Positions 32,154-41,917 of a stretch of DNA of 64,000 bases are shown here, one piece after another; the stretch's first letter is position 1, and each line of letters begins with the position of its first letter. Location of the stretch: the NCBI GenBank assembly GCA_030052745.1, contig JANBVO010000002.1, positions 620,001 to 684,000 of the forward strand, in the 5' to 3' direction. Source of the DNA: Pleurostoma richardsiae. Its lineage: Eukaryota > Ascomycota > Sordariomycetes > Calosphaeriales > Pleurostomataceae. The notes under the pieces are model-generated. The model had not been told where the DNA came from. It ran no database searches and was given only the letters and a program-made list of their open reading frames with translations. Both the position numbers and the translations under genes were made by a program.

Positions 32154-32921
32154 TCAGACGTCCATGGCCTCATGGTTGTGCGGCAGGCATCCGTGCGGGT
32201 GGTACCGCACCTCGAAGACGCCGGTGCCCTGCCCCGTCTCGCCGAGGATGAAGCCGAACGGGCAGCCCGTCTTCTTGCTGGTGCGCTTGCGGTAGGGCTT
32301 GCGCAGCTGGCCGTTCTTGGTGCGGATGAGGGTCTGGCCGTCCTGCACGATCTTGTAGCGGGCCTCGCCGCCCAGCGCGCAGCGCACCGCGACGCGCACC
32401 CGCTCGCCCGGCTTCTGCGTGCTGCGCAGCGTGGCCACCTTGTAGCCGTGCTCCTTGGCCCACATGTTGACGTTGTCCAGCAGGCCCTCGAGCGGCTTCT
32501 TGGCGCCGAAGTTGGGCCGGAACTGCATCCCCGGCGGCGGGTACGCCATGTCGGCCGGCTCGCGGTCGTCGTCGCCGTCGTCGTCGCCGTCCTCCTCCTC
32601 GCCCGACGAGGCCCCCGCCCCGCCGCCCCCGGTCATCCCCGTCAGGTCGCCGCCGTCCATGGCCATCTGCAGCCGCTCCTCGGCGTAGGCGACCGACTGC
32701 TCCAGCGACTGGACGCGCGCCTGCGCGCGGTCGTTGAGCTCCTCCTGCCGGTTGAGCATGAGCTGCGTCAGCTCCAGCAGCTTGGACACGTTGGTCTCCA
32801 GCCGCTCGAAGCGCTGCGCGTCCAGCACGATCTGCCGGTTCTGCTGGCGCGCCGCAGCCGCGGCGGCCGACGCGGCGGCCTGCTGCGGGTGCTGCTGCTG
32901 CTGCGCCTGGATTGGGTCCAT
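32154..32921 (-). CDS. FAR1-like (WRKY-GCM1 type) DNA-binding protein, 255 aa
   Basis: ATG 32919-32921 is the first in frame; the frame opens slightly earlier at a TTG. The protein starts with a glutamine- and alanine-rich stretch, then a coiled coil at about 30-92 (RFERLETNVSKLLELTQLML). An acidic low-complexity segment (GEEEDGDDDGDDD) follows, then a domain at about 140-252 that resembles the FAR1 DNA-binding domain. It shows RVAVRCALGG, KKTGCPFGF and YHPHGCLPHNHE, giving the C-C-H-H zinc set of the WRKY-GCM1 superfamily. FAR1 domains descend from Mutator-like transposases, but no transposase core is present and the gene ends cleanly 3 residues after HNHEA. So it looks like a domesticated DNA-binding factor, dimeric through its coiled coil. 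Yeast Aft1/Aft2 are distant relatives by fold. Targets are unknown. Confidence 0.75.
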   Translation of the reverse strand: MDPIQAQQQQHPQQAAASAAAAAARQQNRQIVLDAQRFERLETNVSKLLELTQLMLNRQEELNDRAQARVQSLEQSVAYAEERLQMAMDGGDLTGMTGGGGAGASSGEEEDGDDDGDDDREPADMAYPPPGMQFRPNFGAKKPLEGLLDNVNMWAKEHGYKVATLRSTQKPGERVRVAVRCALGGEARYKIVQDGQTLIRTKNGQLRKPYRKRTSKKTGCPFGFILGETGQGTGVFEVRYHPHGCLPHNHEAMDV

Positions 32922-33659
32922 GATAGTTTGGCCCTGCAACTTGCGCCGACGAGGCTGCGCGCGCTTTCTTGCCTCTCACCCACTTTATTTGATCTGCGCG
33001 AGAGTGTTAGCGTGTGACATTCTCCGTGTGAGATAAATCCCGGTGTCTCTTACGAAGCTCCCGTGTTGCCAAGTGTCCGGGCTGCTGCTTAGTCGCGACG
33101 CGTCGAAGCCCAGCATCCAGTGCGAGAATCAGCGGATGAGGTGAGGTTAGGGTGAGTGAGGCTAATCGGGGCGGGACCAGGTCTTGAAATTTCTGCGCAC
33201 CGAGGAGAGGTACCAGAGGGGAGCGCGTTCTGGCGCGGGGTCCTGCCCATTTTGCCTGTACTGGGTGTGCACGAATTAAGCTTTCTGCGGCTAAAGCCAC
33301 CCCCAGTCACCGACAGCTAATTGCACCTTGATAGACAGTGTCGCTCAGAACGAGGGAGGTGAGAATATCTTCAAGCAAGCCACTTCCGAAGTTTGATGAA
33401 GAATATCGAAAACTTAACTTTGGTCGATGTCAAGACAGACATCGAGTCTCGTATCATAGTTATTACCTAGGTAGGGAAGCAGGTATCTCGTGCTACAGAG
33501 CCACAGACAGCTGCATCCTGCTCTTCGAACCCTCCCGGTTGGCACTCCATTGCGCATATCTTACCTTACTCAGTAGACAGTAGTGATACAGGGCAACTCT
33601 CTCTCTGCAGGACGAAGCCCTTGACGAGAACCGATCTGCTCATCCACGTAGACGATCCT
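32922..33659. other. Intergenic: FAR1-like promoter and coiled-coil gene 3' end
   Basis: About 740 bases. The left part is the 5' leader and promoter of the FAR1-like gene. No convincing frame in the rest. Confidence 0.55.
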
Positions 33660-35492
33660 CTACACATCGAATATCTCCCCGAGTCCCTCCCCGCCGCCCC
33701 TCCGGCTCTCGACAATGTCCAGCCTCCAGCCCTCCCAGTTCTTCAGCGTCCTCTTGATCTCCCTGATCCGCTCGATCCTCTTCTTAGCGTCCTCCTCCCT
33801 CGCCCTGCGGAACGCCTCCTCGTCGAACTCCGCGTCGTCGTCATCCAGGAAGCCCTCGTGCTCGTCGTGCGCCCCCACGCCGCCCCCGGCCAGCGCGTTG
33901 AGGCCGCTGGTCAGCAGCGTCGTGATGCCGCCGCCTGCCCCCTTCCTATGCTGCGACGGCGAGAGCAGCCCGCCGCCCAGGTCCACGTCCGTGAACTTGC
34001 CGCCACTGGGGCTCGTGAGGTCGTCCGGTCCGAGCTGCATCTCCTTGCGGCGCTCGTGCCAGATACCTCTGCGCAGGTCACTGTTCTCAGCCTCCAGCTC
34101 GCGCAGCCTCCTCTCCAGGCGCAAGCGCTCCTCGTTCTCCAGCTCGTCCAGGTGCTCGTCGTCCGTGCCGCCGCTGTCGTGCGCCTCCCTCTTGCGCAGC
34201 CGCAGGTTCTCCGCCTCGACCCTGTCCAGCTTGCCGCGCAGGTCCGCCAGCTCCTTGTCGGCCCGCTCCTTCTCCTTGCGCAGCGCCTGGGTCCGCGCGT
34301 CCTGCTCCTTGTGCAGCGTCGTCAGCGTCGCCACCTTCTTCTCCAGCGCCTCGGCCTTCTTGGCAAGCTCGGCGCGCACCACGCCGCCCTCCTCGCTCTC
34401 GCGCTCCAGGGTGCGCAGCTTCGTCTCGGCGCTGACGCGCTCGCTGCTCTCCCTGACGGCCTTCTCGGTCGTGCGCTCCAGGTTGCGCTTCAGGTCCGCC
34501 AGCTCCCGCTGGGCCAGGGCCGCGGCCTTCTCGGCGCGGGTGAGCTTCTCCTCCAGCGCCGTGACCTGCTCACTGTCGCCGGCGCCGCTGCTGGCGATGG
34601 CCAGGCGCTCGACCTGCGCGCGCAGGCGCGACATCTCGAGCTCCATCGTCTCGATGGTCGCGGATTTGGACTGCAGCTGCGCCTCGAGCTCTGTCGCTGG
34701 CGGGCTGGCCATTGAGATAGAGGGGGATGAGCCGTGCCTGTTGGTGTTGCCGCGAGAGACCTGGGTCTGGAGCTGGGCGTTCTGGCGCTGCAAAGCAGCG
34801 ATGTCGTTCTTCTGTACAGCATAGACTAGTTAGCATCCGCATTCCAAGCTCAAGACCTTGGCAGTCCAATACGCACCAGCTTCTCCACCTCTGAGCTGCC
34901 GCCGGTCTTCGCATCAGACTCCCTTAGGTCCGAGAGCTCCTCTTCCGCCTTCTGCCATCTCTTCTCCGCGTCAGCGGCCTCCTTTGCGAGGCGCTTGTTC
35001 TCCTTCTCCAAATCCTCTATGCGTGCCACGTGTTTGCGATAGATATCCGGGGCGGTCTCGCCCCCGCCCTCGGAGCTGAATGGACCGCCTGGGGAAAGCG
35101 GTCCTGACATAGACGCCTTGCGGAACGAGGTCGACCGAGCCTTGGACTGCGCCGATAACGACGGGGTGGCGGGCTCATCCTGAGGGCTTTGTAGGGGCTG
35201 TTCAGTGCTCTCTTCGGCATCCTGCTTCTCGTCGGTCGCTGATGCAGCCGCGTTGTCTTTCGGAGTGCTGGGGGAGGGCTCGGCCTTTTCGTCGGTCTTC
35301 TCTTCCTTCTTGGCCGCCTTCTTGCCTTTCTTCTTCATTTGCTCGACCTGGCATAACAGTATCAGCAATCGAACAACGTAGATAGAAGACTTCTGATGGA
35401 GCGGATCAAAGGATCCTGTGTGGTGATGTACTGACCCTTTTCCTGGCAGCGGCCAGCTTCTCGGCCTTCGCCTTTTCGTCCACGTCAGCCAT
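33660..35492 (-). CDS. Long coiled-coil protein, 559 aa
   Basis: Exons 35492-35436, 35347-34877 and 34811-33660 sum to 560 codons. The product begins MADVDEKAKAEKLAAARKR, then a lysine-rich stretch (KKKGKKAAKKEEKTDEK) and a serine/proline-rich, probably disordered segment. Nearly continuous coiled coil runs from about residue 130 to 425 (KRLAKEAADAEKRWQKAEEE; ELADLRGKLDRVEAENLRL). The C-terminus has an acidic patch (HEGFLDDDDAEFDEEAF) and a conserved-looking end EIKRTLKNWEGWRLDIVESR. It resembles proteins annotated in fungi as 'M protein repeat protein', some of which are compared to Golgi tethers. The lack of a GRIP or GRAB signature that I can see leaves the location open. It is divergent from the next gene, sharing a 665-base region. 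I know of no enzyme activity. Confidence 0.8.
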
Positions 35493-36157
35493 GATGCGTG
35501 TTGCTGCCCGCCGTCTCCTGTCCGGTCACTCGTTCTCGAGAGGTCGATATAATGACAAGAGTGTTTTGTATCGCGACACTGTCGTTCGTTTCCTCTCCGT
35601 GAGCGTAAGGTGATGATGGTGCAGTTGGACACGTCTAAGTAAGGTGAGGCAAGATTGCGGATGCACAAGGGGGAAGCTTTCGTCAGATGCTAAAACAGCA
35701 CAGCTGGCCTGTTTAGCGCTGGTGGACAGGGATCACCTTGGGCGCTAGGAATGCCGTCCGTTATCAAGCCACAGGGGTGGGAGCGGGGATCACGAGCTCC
35801 CCCACGATACTGACATCAGCCTTCTCTGGGATGGGGGAAATGGGCAGAGATAACGGCACAATAATTCCCTCAAGGCCTCCCGTCCACTGCGTCAATTGGG
35901 ACAGACTTTGCGTCCTCTTTTTCGCTGCTACTCAGAGAATATCCAGCCAGCTCTGTCTCTCTTCTTAGCCTCAAGTTTGGCGTCATCCTGCCCCTTGTCG
36001 CGCAATCACCACACGCTCGCCAACCCCGCCATCACCAACCGCCTCGGTGGCCTCTCCGACTCGCTCACCCAACAGCCACCAGATCTGCATACCAACCAGT
36101 CAAACTACCTACCTAACTACCTCCCCTGGCGACCGTCCCACAGCAGCAAAAAGCACA
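35493..36157. promoter_or_regulatory. Divergent promoter region
   Basis: 665 bases between start codons of the coiled-coil gene (minus) and the small acidic protein gene (plus). A TACCTACCTAACTACCT tract at about 36101-36120 sits in the leader of the latter. No single site can be assigned. Confidence 0.5.
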
Positions 36158-36916
36158 ATGACCTCCCTCCCGGCCCAACATCCCACCCTGGCCATCCACC
36201 TCACCGACCGCGCCCTAACCCCCATCATCTCCTCCGCCGCCTCCTCCTCCAGCAGCGACCAGCCGCACACCAGCTCCACCACCACCGACAAGCCCCGCCG
36301 CCTCGCCGCCCTGTCCTCCCTCTCCGCGACCGCCCTCGCCGCCCACGACGCCGCCAAGCGCTTCAACATGGGCAGCCCCCTGCGCATGATGGTCGAGTAC
36401 GCCCCCGGCGGCCCGCTCCTGCTCGAGTCCTTCCTCTGCCCCATGTCCCTCGTCATGGGCGCCGACCCGACCAACAGCGTCAACGCCAACGCCGACCGGC
36501 CCGGCTCGCCCGCCAGCGACGCCGCCACCGCCGCTGGCAGCCGGCCCGGGACGCCGCGGCCCGTACACCACGAACAGCCCGCGGCCGGGGGAGTCCCGGA
36601 CGAGGAGGAGGAGGAGAGGAGGCCGGCAGTAGGAGTGGCGGTGGAGACGAACGGCGTGCCGGGGCTGGCGACGCTCGTACCCCAGAGAGGCGGCGGCTAT
36701 CTGGACGATGAGGATGATAACGACGAGGACGACGACCCGAACGGCCCGCCGATGCTGATCGGGCTGGTGCTGGCGCCGCACAGCGCAGACGGCGAGGCGG
36801 TGGAGGCCAGGCGGGCGGCGCGCAGGCTGGAAAGGCTGGCGCGGACGTTCCAGACGGAGTGGATCGCGGAGCAGAGGGCCGAGAGGGCGGGCGGTGCGGC
36901 GGACGGGTCTGAGTGA
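36158..36916 (+). CDS. Unrecognised 252-aa protein, possibly Roadblock/LC7-like fold
   Basis: The frame is open from 36047, but the first ATG is at 36158 with an AACAATG-type context. Two parts look ordered. The first, residues 1-110, contains HPTLAIHLTDRALTPIISSA, LSATALAAHDAAKRF and GSPLRMMVEYAPGGPLLLESF. The second, residues about 200-245, contains PPMLIGLVLAPHSADGEAVE and ARRAARRLERLARTFQTEW. They are separated by a long disordered acidic insert (DDEDDNDEDDD). The strand-helix-strand-strand-helix order reminds me of small Roadblock/LC7 or LAMTOR-type proteins that form the Ragulator/EGO complex on the vacuole, but no diagnostic motif proves it. No signal peptide or membrane helix. A longer antisense frame exists and is regarded as a GC-driven shadow. 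Confidence 0.6.
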   Translation: MTSLPAQHPTLAIHLTDRALTPIISSAASSSSSDQPHTSSTTTDKPRRLAALSSLSATALAAHDAAKRFNMGSPLRMMVEYAPGGPLLLESFLCPMSLVMGADPTNSVNANADRPGSPASDAATAAGSRPGTPRPVHHEQPAAGGVPDEEEEERRPAVGVAVETNGVPGLATLVPQRGGGYLDDEDDNDEDDDPNGPPMLIGLVLAPHSADGEAVEARRAARRLERLARTFQTEWIAEQRAERAGGAADGSE

Positions 36917-37552
36917 CGGGGAGCGGAGCTTGGTCGGGGACGTTGAAACATATGTGTCGTCGCGTGACTTTCAGCAGAAGTGCGACGCTGAAGTGCACGA
37001 TAGCGGGAGCAGAAGGGAGAAACGAGGCTTGAAGTTCGCCCTTGCGGAGGTCAAAGGGTCGCGAAGTACGCAATTCCCAGCCTTGAAGAAAGAAGGCGAG
37101 CATGAGCTAACTCTGTGAAAAGACCGACTGCCACTGCGCCAGATACTCGTTTCCCGACGGACCGTGCAGGTCAGATCGCGATAATAGCTGAGTAGCTGCC
37201 ATGCTCGTCCCAGGACAGCATGTTGCAGGGAGTGCTTGACACCGCTTGATGGCTTGGATCTGAGAGTGAAAATGAGCAGTGCGTAGCATTGGGACGAGAG
37301 GAGCACAACGGGACGCGTGGCAGAAACCAAGAACTGCAATCAGAAGGAGTATATTGTACGGATCCCCAGGCATCTCTGTACTCAACAACCGGTCTATTTG
37401 TCAAAGAAAACCTAGCCAGCATCCGTTCGTTCGAACTGGACTGGACGGATATCAGAACCTCCTCATAGCCCACGACTTTATGACTCGACTATACCATGTG
37501 CCTCTCTTCGCTTAATCCATGTTTCCATCGCTATACTCTTCTCTTTTTTTAC
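36917..37552. other. Intergenic: two convergent 3' ends
   Basis: About 640 bases between a plus-strand gene and the transketolase gene on the minus strand. Short frames only. Confidence 0.55.
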
Positions 37553-39952
37553 TTAAATGAGCTGCTGGAAAGCACGGTTGACCGGCGACCGGATGTTGGG
37601 AACGTTCTTCCAGAAGTCTACGGTAGCGACGGCGCGCTTGGAAATGCCCTCAGGGGTGAACTCGAACTTCTGTAGCACCTGTTAGCACCAATTTCTTCAA
37701 GGTATACCGACTAGGTCAAAACTTGCCTTGTACACATCCTTGTAGACACCCGAGGCACCGAACCGGTTCAGACCGAACTGCTCGTGCGTATACCGCTCCC
37801 AGCCCATGGTGCTCATGACCTCAACGGATAGAGATGGGATGCCGTCGGGAAGCACGCTGAGACGGTAATCCTTGGACTGAGCATCGAAGACCTCGAAGCA
37901 AGGCAGGGAGACAACACGCGCCTTGATGTTGTGCTTCTCGGCCAGCTCCTTGACGGCGTCGATGCAGATGCAGACCTCGGAGCCGGTAGAGACGAGGGTG
38001 ATGTCGGCGCCCTCAACCTCGTGCAGGACGTAACCGCCCTTGGCGGCCTTCTCAATGGTGGAGCTCTCGAGCTGGGGCAGGTTCTGTCGCGACAAGGCGA
38101 TGATGCTCGGGGTGTGCTTGGAGGTCAGAGCAATGTAGTACGCAGCGCTGGTCTCGTTGCCGTCGGCAGGACGCCAGACCATGCAGTTCGGAAGGGCGCG
38201 GAAGTGAACCAGAGTCTCGATAGGCTGGTGAGTAGGGCCGTCCTCACCCAGACCGATGGAGTCGTGGGTGGCAACCCAGATAACGCGGACCTGAGACAGG
38301 GCGGACAGGCGGACGGCGCCGGCAGCGTAGGAGACGAAGTTCAGGAAGGTGCCGCCATAGGGGATGACAGTTCCGTACGCAGCCAGACCGTTCATGATGG
38401 CGCCCATGGCGTGTTCACGGACACCGTACCGGACATAGCGACCGCTGTAGTCGCCGAGACCAGTCGCAGGGGGCTGGAAGTCGACGGCATCCTTCCACCT
38501 GGTCAGGTTGGAGCCAGTAAGATCGGCGGAGCCGCCGAACAGCTCGGGGATAGCGCTGTGGACGTTCTGGAGGACGATCTCGGACAGCTTCCGGGAGGCG
38601 ACCGCAGCATCCTTAGGAGTATAGACGGGGAGGTTCTTCTCCCAGCCCTCAGGGAGGTTGCCAGAAAGACGGCGAACGAGGTCGTCGTGCTCGGCCTTGT
38701 ACTTCTCGGCGTAGCTGGCGAAGAGCTTGTTCCACTCCTGCTCGGCCGCGGCACCCTCAGCGGAGTGCTTGTGGCAGATGTCATAGACCTCCTGGGGGAC
38801 GACGAAGCTCTGCTCGGGGTTGAAGCCGAACTTCTCCTTCAGCTGCTTGATGTCGTCAGCCTTGAGGGGAGAGCCGTGGACACCGTGGGTGCCCTGGTTC
38901 TTGGAGCCGAAGCCGATGATGGTCCGCAGCTTGATCAGGGTCGGCTTGTTCTTAACCTCCTGAGCCTTCTTGATGGCGTTGTAGATGCTGTCGAGGTCAT
39001 GATCGCCGTCATGGACCTCCAGGACCTGCCAGCCGTAGGACTCATACCGCTTAACGACATCCTCAGTGAAAGCCTGGTTCGTGTCACCGTCAATGGAGAT
39101 GTGGTTGTCGTCCCAGATGGCAATCAGGTTGCCGAGCTGAAGGTGACCGGCCAGCGAGCAGGCCTCACTCGAGACACCCTCCATCAAGCAGCCATCACCG
39201 AGGAAGCAGTATGTGTAGTTGTCGATGAGGTCGAAGCCGGGCTTGTTGAATTCGGCCGCAGCGTGGGCCTGGGCCATAGCCAGACCAACGGCATTGCAGA
39301 TACCCTGGCCGAGAGGGCCGGTGGTGACCTCAATTCCCGGGGTGTCGTGGGCCTCGGGATGACCGGGGGTTTTGCTGTCGATATGCTAATGAAGTTTTAG
39401 TATGAGCCACCAACCCCTCTAAAAAGCCAGGAAGCGCAATTTTTTTGAGACTTACGCGGAAAGCCTTCAGGTCATCGATGGACAGGTCATAGCCGTACAG
39501 GTGCAGCAGGGCATACTGCAGCATGCAAGCATGGCCGTTGCTGGGCGCTCATGTCAGCCGCCATCTCACTAAAATGAGGGAGATTTTCACATACGAGAGC
39601 ACGAATCGATCCCGGTTCACCCACTTGGTGTTCTTGGGGTTGAACTTCATGAACTTGTTGAATAGGACGTGGGCAGCCGGTGCCATCCCCCTGCAATGAT
39701 GTCAGTCGCCACAGCCCGCACCGGCGAAGTTTAAGGCGGCGTTTGCGGGCAGATTAGACACGCACATTGGGGCACCGGGGTGACCGGAGTTGGCATTGAA
39801 GGTCGCATCGGCCTAGGAAGCGAGTTATGTGAGCAATTGAGCTAGTCCAGAGCTGTTGACGGCACAGATGCTGCAGATGGCTGTGAATTTGCGCGCAAAC
39901 AGCGCTCTCGCGAGAAAAGTGTATGATCGTCCGCACCGCTGACGGATGGAGG

Positions 39953-39985
<33 letters not shown>

Positions 39986-40117
39986 GTTGTTGTGTCTGCG
40001 AAAGCGGGGGCGGGGTTTCTGTGCTGTTCTGTTGGGAGAAGAGGGGTAGCTTTGGTTGCTTACAGCGAGGACCCGAATGGTGTTGATGGCGAGCTTGTCC
40101 GTGTCGGTGAAGCCCAT
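37553..40117 (-). CDS. tkl1: Transketolase, 685 aa
   Basis: Exons 40117-40064, 39812-39766, 39690-39595, 39540-39456, 39385-37727 and 37669-37553 sum to 686 codons. The enzyme moves two-carbon units between sugar phosphates in the non-oxidative pentose phosphate pathway, using thiamine diphosphate and a divalent metal in the cytosol. Motifs: [13 protein letters not shown] near the start, [30 protein letters not shown] for cofactor binding, HNISIDG-like [24 protein letters not shown], the transketolase signature region [11 protein letters not shown] and [13 protein letters not shown], and [18 protein letters not shown]. It ends [11 protein letters not shown]. Codon choice is strongly biased to C/G-ending codons, fitting high expression, which also creates a 489-codon antisense open frame. 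The last intron (37670-37726) uses a GC donor (AAG|GCAAGT) and a TACAG acceptor. Intron 1 (39813-40063) is unusually long and holds a CAG repeat. Confidence 0.95.
37670..37726 (-). other. GC-AG intron in the transketolase gene
   Basis: On the minus strand the exon ends GTGTACAAG and the intron begins GCAAGTTTTG, which fits the rule that GC donors keep a strong AAG|GCAAGT context. A GCTAAC branch site lies near its 3' end, followed by TACAG. No GT donor nearby keeps the conserved join [12 protein letters not shown]. Confidence 0.8.
39955..39984. repeat. (CAG)10 microsatellite in transketolase intron 1
   Basis: Ten perfect CAG units on the plus strand (CTG in the transketolase transcript), inside the 251-base first intron. 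Not translated in the model given here. Confidence 0.9.
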
Positions 40118-41917
40118 GATCGCAGATTTGTTCGGGGTTGTCAGATACGTGAGATTTTGTTCTGGAGGAGGGTTACGGGATGGGAACAGGGAGGGAGAGG
40201 GGAAGTCGAGGAGAGAGAAAGAAGACAAAAAGAAGAGTTGGGCTCGCCCATGGTGTGGTCCCTCGACGGTATTTTATTTCGCAACGTCACTCGTCGCCAG
40301 CGGAGCGGCCTGGGCGACTCTGTGACACTTGCCGGCTCAGCAAAGAGTGGGGAATCCACCGTCCCATACAAACTTTGTACAAAAGGTACAGTATAGCACC
40401 GTGCTATTAGGCCCGGTCTGATATTTTTCTGGCCCGAGCCGGCCACCCAGCCCAGCCCACGGATAGAGGTACATACCTACCTTAAGTATCGACGGCTCGT
40501 CTCCCTAAGCCCTCTTACCGTCCCCTAACGTCGCCTCCTCAGCCTGTGGTTTGTCCGGATATGAAGGAGCTCCCGCCAGTCGAACTACGGCGTATAGCGG
40601 CAGCAGCATGATTCTAACTGACGCATCGAGCCCTCACAGGGCAGACTTTTCCCTGTGGTCGTCACTTTCGCGATACCATCCCATTGTCACTGCTCCTCTA
40701 GTCTGACTCGAGAGGTACATCATCCCCCTCGAGGCTCCGTGGCAACTCGACCCGCGTCTATGATCTCAGCTTTCCCATCCCACCTCGGCGCCGTTCGAGC
40801 ATCTTGCCATCCCATCTCAAGTGCCCCCTTCCCTGTCAGGTACCGCCGGGCCTCCGTCTCAACCGTCCACCCACAACCGGCCCCACGCTGGAGTTATTTA
40901 CGTATCGGTACGGAGTACAGTGCAGTGCATGCGCACCTCGTTAGCCTCGCCCGTTGTCTATGGCGATATGTTTCTCCATTCCTGCTCAGTCAGCGCCCCA
41001 TTATCTCCGTCGTGCATTGCAACTGCACAGCCCGCCGTTGGTCCTTGGCTGCCCCTCTGCATCATGAACCCCCGTTTTGGCTCTGGGGGCCCGGCCATGG
41101 TGTCCGTAGAAACCGGTGTGGTGGGATGCGGCTTTTTCACCGCCGGATGCCATTTGGAATCACTCCTTAATTAGGCTCCCCCGTTCTTTTTTTGCTTTCT
41201 GAGCCATCATTCTGTCTGCTGGTGCGGCCGTCACATCTCCGGTCCGTGGCGGCCCACCGCAAGGTGAACAAGGCTGCCTCAGGGTCATGCAGGCGACTGA
41301 CCGAAACTCTCCTCTCTCTTGACTAGGCCCGCGGAGGTACAAGCTCAACCCGTCGATAGCTGAATCGCAGATGCGTTTCACAACCACCAAGCGCCTCCGT
41401 TGCCCAAGCCTCGACGGGGCCCGGACCACAGACTTATGCACGTGGCGCATGTCCCCCACCCGGACGACTGTCGTCCGGATAAAGTCATCTGCACGTTGAG
41501 GTTTTCCCCTCCAGCCAGTAGTGTATTAGTAACGGATTAGGTATCTGTACCTAAGCAATGCTCATATCAAGATGTCTGACGCGCGCAAATATTTGCCCTA
41601 AAGACGAATTTCATGACTGAGCAACCCTGCATCAGCAGGACGTCTCGAGGGGAGGGTGGAAGCTCAGCACTGACTCAAAAGCGGGAGCGACTCCGGTGTC
41701 GCGGTCCCGGAACCATTGAATGGCGTTATGCTATTCTTATATGCATAAATGGGTATAACGCGGTTTGTAAGGCGGCTCGGCCACTAAAATTCAGATGCAT
41801 GCGATTATCGAGGTTCTCACCTACGCCTTCAACTCTGTTGAAGACTTCATGTGATATATCTCGAGGCACCTGCTCAGTATAGACAAATTGAGGGATTTCA
41901 CCAGCAGAGAGCACAGG
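40118..41917. promoter_or_regulatory. Divergent promoter region of transketolase and bmt6 (1.8 kb)
   Basis: Long intergenic stretch between two start codons. A purine-rich block (GGGAGGGAGAGGGGAAG region near 40190-40230) lies just upstream of the transketolase start; its complement is the pyrimidine-rich leader common in highly expressed fungal genes. The frame at 40655-41170 (171 codons) has no ordered sequence and is rejected. Nothing else recognised. Confidence 0.5.

Noticed and set aside
32170-33017. Frames of 269-281 codons on both strands over the FAR1-like gene
   Set aside because: Very GC-rich DNA; the products are alanine/glycine/arginine runs and lack the zinc ligands that support the chosen frame.
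33621-34824. Two long plus-strand frames (364 and 369 codons)
   Set aside because: Both are antisense to the coiled-coil gene and consist of leucine/arginine or serine runs that mirror its repeated codons.
37931-39400. 489-codon open frame on the plus strand
   Set aside because: It is exactly antisense to transketolase. Strong codon bias of a highly expressed gene removes stops on the opposite strand; the product is a low-complexity D/G/V/L sequence without motifs.
40655-41170. 171-codon plus-strand frame between transketolase and bmt6
   Set aside because: No ordered region or family motif; it is simpler to read the stretch as promoter and leader sequence.
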